From: an uncultured Collinsella sp.
GTDB taxonomy: Bacteria; Actinomycetota; Coriobacteriia; Coriobacteriales; Coriobacteriaceae
Length of the DNA: 17,423 nucleotides
NCBI GenBank assembly: GCA_900541185.1
Contig: UQIQ01000046.1
Coordinates: 1 to 17,423, forward strand
Direction: 5' to 3'
The notes under the pieces are model-generated. The model saw only the letters and a program-made list of their open reading frames with translations. It ran no database searches and was not told where the DNA came from. Both the position numbers and the translations under genes were made by a program. This document shows positions 7,578 to 14,236 of this stretch, piece by piece (position 1 is the stretch's first letter; each line of letters begins with the position of its first letter).

Positions 7578-8646
7578 CGGCTGCCACCTCCTTCTTGGAA
7601 GCAAAGCGGTCCTTGACGCGACCGAAGAACGCCTTGAGCTGCGGGTTGTTGGTAAAAATCATGACCAGGATCAGCACGATGGCGTAGATGAGCATGCGGT
7701 AGTCCGAGAACTGACGGAGCAGCTCGGGAAGCACCGTGAGCAACGCCGCCGCGATGACGGAACCGCGCATGTTGCCCAGGCCGCCCAGGACCACGAACAC
7801 CAGAATGAGGATGGACGTGTTGAAGTCGAACTTGGTGGCGGAGAGCTGCGAGAAGTTACCGCCGAAGAGAGCTCCGGCAGCACCGGCGAGGGCAGCGGAA
7901 ACCACGAAGGCAATCATGCGATACTCGGTGACGGAGATGCCTACGGACTCGGCTGCAATCTTGTTATCGCGCACGGCCATAATGGCACGGCCGGTACGGC
8001 TGCGAACCAGGTTGAGCACAATCACGAGCGCGACCATAACCAGGATTGCGCCGGCAAGGAAGGTCGAATAGGTCGACACGCCCGATGCGCCCTGCGCGCC
8101 CTTGATGATGGCGGTGCCGTCCTCGAGCAGGTGCAGGTCGTCGATCGTAGAGTTACCCGTGATGTTAAAGATCACATGCAGGCCGCGGGAATCGACGCCC
8201 ACAATGAGGCAGGTGACGACCTCTTTGATGATCTCGCCAAAAGCCAGGGTCACAATGGCCAGATAGTCGCCGCTCAGGCGCAGGACCGGGATACCGATCA
8301 AGAAGCCCAAGATGGCAGCGGCGATAGCGCCGACCACAATGCTGATGATCAGACGCATCGGATCGGACGGAACGGTGCTCTCCAGCGCGACGGCAGTGAC
8401 GATGCCCGTATAGGCACCGACGCTCATAAAGCCCGCGTGGCCCAGCGACAAGTCGCCCGCGATGCCGACGACGAGGTTAAGGGAGATGGCCATGACGATA
8501 TAGGCCGTGATGGGAACCAGCTGACCGGCGATCATGCGCGGGATCATGTGGTTGGACTGCATAAAGAACACGATGGCGAACGCCACAACGCACATGGCGT
8601 ACGTGACAAAGTCGTGACGCGTCTGCTTGTCTTTAAGAAACTTCAT
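7567..8646 (-). CDS. livM: Branched-chain amino acid ABC transporter permease LivM
   Basis: The protein has about 359 aa with eight to ten membrane helices. The HAAT permease signature includes LSLGHAGFMSVGAY near residue 70, RLSGDYLAIVTLAFGEI near 125, and the EAA-like coupling loop with SRTGRAIMAVRDNKIAAESVG that docks on LivG/LivF. The ATG at 8646 has AGGTGA six bases upstream. A GTG three codons earlier (8655), directly after the livH stop, is the alternative, giving 362 aa. The basic C-terminal tail ends inside livG (11-base overlap). It forms the membrane channel with LivH. Confidence 0.94.
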   Translation of the reverse strand: MKFLKDKQTRHDFVTYAMCVVAFAIVFFMQSNHMIPRMIAGQLVPITAYIVMAISLNLVVGIAGDLSLGHAGFMSVGAYTGIVTAVALESTVPSDPMRLIISIVVGAIAAAILGFLIGIPVLRLSGDYLAIVTLAFGEIIKEVVTCLIVGVDSRGLHVIFNITGNSTIDDLHLLEDGTAIIKGAQGASGVSTYSTFLAGAILVMVALVIVLNLVRSRTGRAIMAVRDNKIAAESVGISVTEYRMIAFVVSAALAGAAGALFGGNFSQLSATKFDFNTSILILVFVVLGGLGNMRGSVIAAALLTVLPELLRQFSDYRMLIYAIVLILVMIFTNNPQLKAFFGRVKDRFASKKEVAADAQ

Positions 8647-8655
8647 AACGCTCAC

Positions 8656-9537
8656 CTACACCTTCTCGGGGACGTACTTGCCCAAGAGGCCGGCAGGCTT
8701 GACGAGCAGGACGATGATCAAAACACCAAAGACGATGGAGTTGGCAAGGCTCGTGGAAATGTAAGCCTGCGCCATCGCCTCGATGATGCCGATGAGAATA
8801 CCACCGACAAAGGCACCGGGGATGGAACCGATGCCGCCGAAAACGGCAGCGTCGAAGGCCTTGATGCCAGGCATGGCGCCCGTGGTGGGCTGCAACACCG
8901 GCGAGTAGGAGCACAGGAGCACGCCGGCGATGGCAGCGAGGGCGGAGCCGATGGCGAACGTCATCGAGATGGTGCGGTTGACGTTGATGCCCATGAGCTG
9001 AGCGGCGGCCTTGTCCTCGGACACAGCGCGCATGGCCTTGCCCATCTTGGTCTTACCTGTAAAGAACATCAGGCCGGCCATGATAACCAGGCAGGCGACG
9101 ATGGTGACGAGCGAGACGGCGCTTACGTTAAACTTGGCCAAGAACTCCGGCACCGGGAAGGTGACGAGCGAAGTGAAGTTCTTGGGCGTGGCGCCCCACA
9201 GAAGCTGCGCGGCGTTCTGCAGGAAGTAAGACACGCCGATGGCCGTGATCAGAACGGCCAGCGGGCCTGCTTGGCGCAGCGGCTTATAGGCCAGGCCCTC
9301 AATGAGAACACCGAGAACCGTGCAGACCACACAAGAGAGAACTACAGATGCCCAGCCCGGGAGGCCGAGATACGACGTGGCGCAGAACGAGACATAGGCA
9401 CCGACCATGATGACATCGCCGTGAGCGAAGTTGAGCATCTTGGCGATACCGTAGACCATGGTGTAGCCCAACGCGATGATGGCGTAGACGCTGCCCATGG
9501 ACAGGCCGTTGACCAGGTATTGGATAAAGACCGTCAT
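8656..9537 (-). CDS. livH: Branched-chain amino acid ABC transporter permease LivH
   Basis: The protein has 293 aa, the normal length. The N-terminal VNGLSMGSVYAIIALGYTMV and the following MLNFAHGDVIMVGAY are hallmark LivH sequences; the EAA loop (KTKMGKAMRAVSEDK) sits centrally and the protein ends with a short KYVPEKV tail. The ATG at 9537 is chosen because AAGGGGG lies nine bases upstream; an ATG three codons earlier (9546) touches that purine run, too close to be used. It follows livK after 139 bases holding two hairpins and is joined to livM by a stop/start junction. Confidence 0.95.
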   Translation of the reverse strand: MTVFIQYLVNGLSMGSVYAIIALGYTMVYGIAKMLNFAHGDVIMVGAYVSFCATSYLGLPGWASVVLSCVVCTVLGVLIEGLAYKPLRQAGPLAVLITAIGVSYFLQNAAQLLWGATPKNFTSLVTFPVPEFLAKFNVSAVSLVTIVACLVIMAGLMFFTGKTKMGKAMRAVSEDKAAAQLMGINVNRTISMTFAIGSALAAIAGVLLCSYSPVLQPTTGAMPGIKAFDAAVFGGIGSIPGAFVGGILIGIIEAMAQAYISTSLANSIVFGVLIIVLLVKPAGLLGKYVPEKV

Positions 9538-9583
9538 GTTCCACATCCCCCTTTCGAATAGGTTTCCAGTTAATGTATGAAAC

Positions 9584-9603
9584 AGGGACGTTACATCGTC
9601 CCT
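9584..9603 (-). other. Short hairpin between livK and livH
   Basis: AGGGACG (9584-9590) pairs with CGTCCCT (9597-9603) around a six-base loop. It lies in the livK-livH gap, about 47 bases upstream of the livH start. No T-tract follows on the minus strand. It may be part of a transcript-stabilising or attenuating region together with the hairpin at 9615-9644. Confidence 0.55.
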
Positions 9604-9614
9604 AGATACCAAGC

Positions 9615-9644
9615 AAGCAGGGAAGGCCAAAACCTCCCCTGCTT
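9615..9644 (-). terminator. Hairpin after livK, probable partial terminator or 3'-end stabiliser
   Basis: AAGCAGGGAAGG (9615-9626) pairs with CCTCCCCTGCTT (9633-9644) with one mismatch and a six-base loop, 33 bases past the livK stop. On the minus strand the bases after the stem are TTGGTATC, without a real T-run, so it is unlikely to end all transcription. In solute-binding-protein operons such a structure commonly lets the binding protein be made in excess over the permeases; that role here is inference. Confidence 0.6.
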
Positions 9645-9676
9645 GGGATCAAAACCGCTCTATGTAAGGCGGCCAA

Positions 9677-10864
9677 TTAGGCCTGTACGTACTTGCCGTC
9701 GGTGATGACGTACGCCGTGGGCTCCTTCTGGACCTGACCCTTATCGTTCCAGGTGAGCTTGCCGGTCAGACCGTCAACGGTAATCTTGAGCATAGCCTTG
9801 GACAGCTTCTCGGCGACCTCGGTCGGGTCGGCGTCGACACCAAGACCGGCCTCCTTGACGGCCTCGGCCACCGCGTGCACGCCGTCGTAGGCGTCGGCGG
9901 CAAACTGGTCGGGAGTATCGCCGTACTTATCCTTGTAAGCGTTGACGAAGTCGGCGTTCTTCTCGTCGTCGGCGGAGAACGGGGTCATGAGCAGCAGACC
10001 CTCGGCAAGAGAGGTATCGAAGCCCTCAACGCCCAGGATGCCGTCCATGCCGTCGCAGCCCATCATCTTGACGTCGTAGCCCATGTCCTTGGCGTTCTTG
10101 AGCAGGACGGACGCCGGCGTGTAGTAGATCGGCGCAAAGATCATGGTGGCGCCGGCCTGCTTGGCCTTGGTCAGCTGGTTGGTAAAGCTCGTGGCGGAGT
10201 CGTCCTTAAAGGTCTCCTCGTCAACAATCTCGAGCTTGGACTCAGCGGCCTGGGCCTTAAAGGAATCTGCGATGCCCGAAGAATAGGCGTCGCCGGAGTT
10301 ATAGAACAGCACGAACTTCTCGTCCGCATACTTCTGCGCCAGGAACTTGGCAGCGTTGACACCCTGGTTGGGGTCGGTGAAGCAAACCTGGAAGACGCAA
10401 TCCTTGCCGTCGGTGACGTCCTCGGAGGACGCGGACGGGGTGATCATGAACGTCTTGGGGTCGTTACCGCACTCGGCGGCAACGGCAACCGACGCACCCG
10501 TGGTGGTCGGGCCGACGAGGGCCTGCATGCCCCAGTCGAGCAGGGTGTTGAAGGCGTTGACGGCCTTCTCGCCATCGGCCTGGTCATCCTCGGCCTTGCT
10601 GGCAAGCGGCAGCTCCTTGGTCGAGAAATCCTTGCAGCCAAGCTCGACACCCTGGGTAACGGACTTGCCGTAGGACGCGTTGGCGCCGGTCAGCGGGCCG
10701 ATGGTGCCGATCTTAAACGAAGCGTCGCCCGAAGCGGAACCGCTGTCGCCGCCGTTGGAGGAGCAGCCAGCTAGAATGGACATCGCCCCCAGACCTGCTG
10801 CGCTCGCGATAACGCTCCTGCGATTCATAACAGGGTTCAATGACTTACCGGTGAGGCTCGACAT
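9677..10864 (-). CDS. livK: Branched-chain amino acid ABC transporter substrate-binding lipoprotein LivK
   Basis: The protein has 395 aa. The N-terminus is a lipoprotein signal: NRR (14-16), a hydrophobic stretch, then lipobox LAGC with C34 the lipidated cysteine, followed by a Ser/Gly-rich linker. The two arginines before the hydrophobic core could suit the Tat route, but this is not certain. The mature part is a periplasmic-binding-protein type I fold: FKIGTIGPLTGANASYG (50-66), and VGPTTTGAS (117-125) in the ligand cleft. The C-terminal strand ends TAYVITDGKYVQA. The ATG at 10864 is supported by GAGAGGAGAG six bases upstream. It is first in the liv operon and delivers Leu/Ile/Val, or a related amino acid, to LivHM. 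Confidence 0.95.
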   Translation of the reverse strand: MSSLTGKSLNPVMNRRSVIASAAGLGAMSILAGCSSNGGDSGSASGDASFKIGTIGPLTGANASYGKSVTQGVELGCKDFSTKELPLASKAEDDQADGEKAVNAFNTLLDWGMQALVGPTTTGASVAVAAECGNDPKTFMITPSASSEDVTDGKDCVFQVCFTDPNQGVNAAKFLAQKYADEKFVLFYNSGDAYSSGIADSFKAQAAESKLEIVDEETFKDDSATSFTNQLTKAKQAGATMIFAPIYYTPASVLLKNAKDMGYDVKMMGCDGMDGILGVEGFDTSLAEGLLLMTPFSADDEKNADFVNAYKDKYGDTPDQFAADAYDGVHAVAEAVKEAGLGVDADPTEVAEKLSKAMLKITVDGLTGKLTWNDKGQVQKEPTAYVITDGKYVQA

Positions 10865-10885
10865 GCGGCTCTCCTCTCAAATCTC

Positions 10886-10931
10886 GTCGGGTTTCGGTTA
10901 CCCGACAGGCCATCCTTCGCCGTGTTCGGCG
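10886..10931 (-). promoter_or_regulatory. Two hairpins in the livK leader
   Basis: GTCGGGT (10886-10892) pairs with ACCCGAC (10900-10906) around a seven-base loop, and CGCCG (10918-10922) pairs with CGGCG (10927-10931) around four bases. Both lie in the presumed 5' untranslated region, the first about 22 bases upstream of livK. Next to them (10940-11085) is a strikingly AT-rich block likely to hold the promoter, including the perfect palindrome CATAATTATG (11007-11016). Candidate -10 boxes TACTAT (10945-10940) and TAAAAT (10979-10974) are visible on the minus strand, but neither has a convincing -35. Confidence 0.4.
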
Positions 10932-11135
10932 TTCGCAAAATAGTAGACGCTTTAGTTGAGAAAAGTGGCGATTATTTTAACTTTTCTTTGGATTTGTTCA
11001 TTTATCCATAATTATGCGTATTTCTATTGTTTTATGCAGTTTAGCCACTTTATTATGTAAAAGTAATGTTTCCATTCTGTTACAGGCGTCCCTGCCCTGA
11101 ATAAAACAGCCTCACCGGTCGTGCTTTATGCGCAC

Positions 11136-11331
11136 TTAGGAAGCGATGTACTTGCCGTCCTGGATCACATAGGCTGTCCATGCCGTCGACACCCATTAGT
11201 GTCATGTCGTAGCTCATGTCCTTGGCGTTCTTGAGCAAAACGGACGCTGGGGTGTAATAGATCGGGGCAAAAATAAGCGTGGCTCCGACAAGGAAACTCC
11301 TGCGGTTAAGTACGTTGTTGATGCTAAACAT
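11136..11331 (-). pseudogene. Remnant of a second livK (substrate-binding protein), deleted internally
   Basis: ATG 11331 has a good AAGGGGGA upstream and opens with MFSINNVLNRRSFLVG, the start of a lipoprotein signal. After residue 16 it jumps directly to ATLIFAPIYYTPASVLL, matching livK residues 239-255 and continuing to about 274 at high nucleotide identity. A second junction changes frame, and in the new frame TAYVIQDGKYIAS and a TAA stop (11136-11138) match the last 13 residues of livK. Three collinear pieces of one livK-like gene thus survive, with about 1 kb missing in two deletions. The signal peptide lacks its core and lipobox, and most of the ligand domain is gone, so no function as a binding protein is possible. 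The N-terminus differs from the intact livK, so it was a paralogue and not a fresh copy. Confidence 0.88.
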
Positions 11332-11523
11332 GGTGTCCCCCTTTTTTCGCTGGCCGCAGCGCGGCCGTCTTGCGGTACGGAGCAAACCTTATGGCGCAAA
11401 CGTTGACAGTTTGTTACGGAGTTCCGTTTGTAGCGAGCATGTTTCCAATGTTTCCGCAGCGTTTCGGGGGTGCCGTTTTGTGCGACTCCTGTTGCCTGGC
11501 GAGCACGCGCCCTCGGTTCACGC

Positions 11524-11529
11524 TAGAAT
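11524..11529 (+). promoter_or_regulatory. Candidate -10 box for hom
   Basis: TAGAAT lies 54 bases before the hom start in the gap after the livK remnant. There is no good -35 at 16-18 bases; TTGCCT at 11492-11497 is too far. A TTGACA at 11403-11408 is present further up but lacks a matching -10. Only a weak candidate. Confidence 0.28.
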
Positions 11530-11583
11530 GCACTCAACCTTTAAGCGGTTAATCCATCCATAAGATGCACGAAGGAGCTATCT

Positions 11584-12927
11584 ATGAGCGAACCCCTGCG
11601 CACCGTGAACGTCGGCCTCATCGGTCTGGGAACCGTCGGCGGCGGCGTGGCCCGTCTGATCAAGAGCCACCACGATGAGTACCTGGCAGCCTACGGCATC
11701 GACCTTAAGCTGACCCGCGCCTGCGCGCTTGCCTGGGAGCAGGCCGAAGCCGCCGGTATTGAGCGCGAGGCCTTTACGAGCGACTGGCACGACGTCGTCA
11801 CCGACCCCGCCGTCGATATCGTCGTCGAGCTCATCGGCGGCGAGCACCCCGCGACCGAAATCTTCACCACCGCCTTCGAGAACGGCAAGCATGTCGTCTC
11901 TGCCAACAAGGCCCTGCTGGGCCGTCATGTCGAGACGCTCGCCGAGAAGGCGCGCGCGTGCGGCGTGCAGATTAAGTGCGAGGCCAGCTGCGGCGGTGGC
12001 ATCCCCATTGTCAGCACGCTCGAGCACGACCTGGTGGGCAACAAGATCCTGACCATCGCCGGCATTCTCAACGGTACCACCAACTATATCCTGTCGCGCA
12101 TGGACGCCGAGGGCGCCGATTACGCCGATGTGCTTGCCGACGCGCAGGCCAAGGGCTATGCCGAGGCCGACCCGTCCGCCGACGTCGACGGCTTCGACGC
12201 CGCCAGCAAGACGGCAATCCTCGCTTCCATCGGCTTTGGCACCCGCGTGACCACCGACGATGTCTACCAACAGGGTATCCGTACCATCGGCGCCGAGGAC
12301 ATCGCCCAGGCCCGCGAGCTCGGCTACACCATCAAGCTGCTGGGCATCGCACGCAACACCGACGCCGGCGTCGACGTCCGCGTGCATCCCACGCTCATCC
12401 CGGCAGACCATATGCTCGCCAAGGTCAACGGCGCCATGAACGCCGTCTACGTGGTGGGTGACGCCGTGGGCGAGACCATGTTCTACGGCGCTGGCGCAGG
12501 CTCCTTCCCCACCGCGAGCGCCGTCGTGGGCGATATCCTATCGCTCTCCGAGCAGATCAGCCGCGGCGTGGCTCCGCTGCCCGAGATTGAGCCCTACGGT
12601 CACAACCTCGCCTTTAAGCCCATGGACGAACTCCAGACCAAGTACTATGTGCGCCTGAAGGTCGCCGACCGCGTAGGTGCCCTGTCCGAGACGGTCGACA
12701 TCTTTGCCAAGCACAACATCTCGATCTCGCTCATCAACCAGGTCGAGGACGGCAAGTCGGGCGTCAGCGATGCCTGCTCGGTCATCTTCTTGACGCACCG
12801 CGCACTCGAGAAGGACGTCCAGGCTGCCGCCGCCGAACTTGCCAGCGTCGACTGCGTGGCCGAGGTCGCCAACGTCCTGCGCATCGAGGACGTTGAGGCC
12901 TGGACCGAAGGCGTTATGGCGAACTAG
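11584..12927 (+). CDS. hom: Homoserine dehydrogenase with C-terminal ACT domain
   Basis: The protein has 447 aa, within the usual 420-450 aa of the monofunctional enzyme. It reduces aspartate-4-semialdehyde to homoserine with NAD(P)H, the branch point to threonine and methionine, and a source of isoleucine. The N-terminal Rossmann loop is GLGTVGGGV (14-22); SANKALL (107-113) places the conserved lysine at K109; GILNGTTNYIL (160-170) and GYAEADPSADVDGFDAASK (191-209) form the catalytic domain with K209. Residues about 355-430 are an ACT domain (YVRLKVADRVGALSETVDIF), which usually binds threonine for feedback inhibition. The start is fixed by GAAGGAG six bases upstream. It is followed by its own terminator, so it appears monocistronic. 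Confidence 0.96.
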   Translation: MSEPLRTVNVGLIGLGTVGGGVARLIKSHHDEYLAAYGIDLKLTRACALAWEQAEAAGIEREAFTSDWHDVVTDPAVDIVVELIGGEHPATEIFTTAFENGKHVVSANKALLGRHVETLAEKARACGVQIKCEASCGGGIPIVSTLEHDLVGNKILTIAGILNGTTNYILSRMDAEGADYADVLADAQAKGYAEADPSADVDGFDAASKTAILASIGFGTRVTTDDVYQQGIRTIGAEDIAQARELGYTIKLLGIARNTDAGVDVRVHPTLIPADHMLAKVNGAMNAVYVVGDAVGETMFYGAGAGSFPTASAVVGDILSLSEQISRGVAPLPEIEPYGHNLAFKPMDELQTKYYVRLKVADRVGALSETVDIFAKHNISISLINQVEDGKSGVSDACSVIFLTHRALEKDVQAAAAELASVDCVAEVANVLRIEDVEAWTEGVMAN

Positions 12928-12958
12928 CCCAACGCTCGCCTAGCAATACGCGCCTTGA

Positions 12959-12992
12959 GGGCTCCCGTCCGATGTAGGACGGGAGCCCTTTT
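12959..12992 (+). terminator. Rho-independent terminator of hom
   Basis: GGGCTCCCGTCC (12959-12970) pairs perfectly with GGACGGGAGCCC (12977-12988) around a six-base loop, followed by TTTTGT. It lies 31 bases after the hom stop. Confidence 0.95.
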
Positions 12993-12997
12993 GTCAC

Positions 12998-13072
12998 CTG
13001 CCGTAAGCACAACGGCAGAGCATATTTGCGCGAGCCGCTCATCGGTAACGCGGGCTACCGTTCACCGATATG
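12998..13072 (+). promoter_or_regulatory. Inverted repeats upstream of the SDR gene
   Basis: CTGCCGT (12998-13004) pairs with ACGGCAG (13012-13018). Further on ATCGGT (13041-13046) pairs with ACCGAT (13064-13069), with a competing inner pair CGGTA/TACCG (13043-13047, 13056-13060) and an outer CATAT/ATATG (13021-13025, 13068-13072). The elements lie 70-145 bases before the SDR start and could form a leader structure or an operator. No clear promoter hexamers were found. Function unknown. Confidence 0.35.
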
Positions 13073-13141
13073 CAAACGCGGCCGATTCCGGCTACCGCTA
13101 CGCTGAGCTGCGTATGTCCGCCCGCGATGAGAGGAAGCACC

Positions 13142-13891
13142 ATGTTGCTCGAGGGCAAGAAAGCAATCATCACCGGAGGCACGCGCGGTATCGGCTATGC
13201 GATCGCCTGCCGTTTTATCGAGGAAGGCGCTGCCGTCACCGTCTTTGGCTCACGCCAGGAGACTGCCGACGCGGCCGTTGAGAAGTTGGCGGCCGCCTAT
13301 CCCGACGCCAAGGTCTGGGGCCGCTCCTGCGACCTCACCTCGCTCGAGGCCGTGACCGAGGCCTTTACCCAGGCTGCAGCCGATATGGGCGGTTTGGATA
13401 CAGTCGTCAACAATGCCGGCATCTCCCAGCGCTCACCCCTTTTGGACTACACGGCCGAGGAGTTCGCTAAGGTTATGGACCTCAACGTCGTCGCCGTCTT
13501 TAATGGCCACCAGGCAGCCGCCAAGATCATGACCGAGGCAGGTCATGGCGGCACCATCACCACCACGAGTTCGATGGTCGCCAAGTACGGTCAGCCCTCC
13601 GGCGTTGGCTATCCCACGTCCAAGTTTGCCGTCAACGGTATGGTCCAGTCGCTCTCGCGCGAGCTCGCCCCCATGGGCATCCGCGTCAACGCCGTCGCGC
13701 CTGGCGTAACCAAGACCGATATGGTCGCCAACCTGCCCGAAGAGGTTATTAAGCCCATCGTCGCCACCATTCCGCTGGGTCGCATGGGCGAGCCCGAGGA
13801 TGTCGCCAACGCCTTTGTTTTCCTGGCGAGCGACATGTCCTCCTACGTCACGGGCGCCGTGCTCCCCGTCGACGGAGCCGCCCGCTCTTAA
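13142..13891 (+). CDS. Short-chain dehydrogenase/reductase (FabG-like SDR)
   Basis: The protein has 249 aa, the length of classical SDR enzymes. The cofactor motif is TGGTRGIG (11-18), followed by FGSR (35-38), where the arginine after strand 2 suggests NADP(H). D64, NNAG (90-93) and the catalytic set N114, S144, Y157 and K161 are all present, and the C-terminal VTGAVLPVDGA (237-247) closes the fold. The ATG at 13142 is chosen because GAGAGGAAG lies just upstream; an upstream in-frame start at 13070 would add 24 residues unlike any SDR N-terminus. Such proteins include 3-oxoacyl-ACP reductase, sugar or sugar-acid reductases and hydroxysteroid dehydrogenases. It is not next to other fatty-acid genes, so a role as the main FabG is doubtful. 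The exact substrate is unknown. Confidence 0.88.
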   Translation: MLLEGKKAIITGGTRGIGYAIACRFIEEGAAVTVFGSRQETADAAVEKLAAAYPDAKVWGRSCDLTSLEAVTEAFTQAAADMGGLDTVVNNAGISQRSPLLDYTAEEFAKVMDLNVVAVFNGHQAAAKIMTEAGHGGTITTTSSMVAKYGQPSGVGYPTSKFAVNGMVQSLSRELAPMGIRVNAVAPGVTKTDMVANLPEEVIKPIVATIPLGRMGEPEDVANAFVFLASDMSSYVTGAVLPVDGAARS

Positions 13892-13933
13892 GGGACCACA
13901 AGCCTCAGCTCCCAGCCTCAACATAGTCCAACA

Positions 13934-13978
13934 AAGAAGGCGCGCCGTCTGCATCAACTGCAGGCAGCGCGCCTTCTT
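13934..13978. terminator. Long hairpin terminator after the SDR gene
   Basis: AAGAAGGCGCGC (13934-13945) pairs with GCGCGCCTTCTT (13967-13978); inside, CTGCA (13949-13953) pairs with TGCAG (13959-13963) around TCAAC, giving a 20-position stem with two mismatches. CTTCTTCTGTTT follows on the plus strand, a loose T-rich tail. It lies 42 bases after the SDR stop. The base of the stem carries AAGAAG/CTTCTT, so it could act in both directions. Confidence 0.8.
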
Positions 13979-13987
13979 CTGTTTGAA

Positions 13988-14223
13988 AGGGAAGCTGTGT
14001 CCCGCAGTCCCGACTCAGACCGGGACGCAGCTTCCCTCAGGGCCATGTTTCGGAAAGAGCGCCCCGTTTTGAACGCCGATTCTGGGATACCGTTTCCGCA
14101 ACGGGTCTCTCGCGGAAACTGCATCCCACTCTGAGCGCCCATTCCGGGACACAGTTTCCCAACGGCCCCCGTTTCGGAAACCACATCCCGTTCCGAGCCT
14201 TCAAAGCGGGACGCGGCTTCCCC
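13988..14223. repeat. Four tandem 62-bp palindromic units
   Basis: Four units repeat with an exact 62-bp period. Left arms start at 13989, 14051, 14113 and 14175; right arms start at 14022, 14084, 14146 and 14208. Each arm is 15 bases; an 18-base loop separates left from right, and a 14-base linker separates units. The arm consensus is about GGGAAACTGYGTCCC and its reverse complement. Unit 1 is the best hairpin (17-bp stem, 13988-14004 with 14021-14037, one mismatch); unit 2 is the most decayed (10 of 15 pairs); units 3 and 4 pair at about 12 of 15. Loops are also related (consensus near GTTCTGAGCGCCCATTCC), so whole units were duplicated and then diverged. This fills the 345-base gap between the convergent SDR and antiporter genes. 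No ORF of note lies in it. Confidence 0.9.
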
Positions 14224-14236
14224 GAGAGAGTATCGA

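Noticed and set aside
5991..7616. A 541-codon plus-strand open frame
   Set aside because: Antisense shadow of livF and livG; no recognisable protein features.
7285..9561. A 758-codon plus-strand open frame, rich in His, Asp, Gly and Arg
   Set aside because: It is exactly antisense to livG, livM and livH, has no domain and has the low-complexity composition expected from the reverse of GC-rich codons. The minus-strand proteins are unmistakable.
11080..11331. The 83-aa frame as a genuine small gene
   Set aside because: It is a chimera of livK fragments that leaves the livK frame after the second deletion; treated as a pseudogene.
11578..12411. A 277-codon minus-strand open frame
   Set aside because: Antisense shadow of hom.
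13070..13141. N-terminal extension of the SDR protein
   Set aside because: No ribosome-binding site at 13070 and the SDR fold begins right at the 13142 ATG, which has one.
13988..14223. CRISPR-like appearance of short repeats with spacers
   Set aside because: Repeats alternate in orientation, spacers are 14 or 18 bases and resemble each other, and no cas gene is near.
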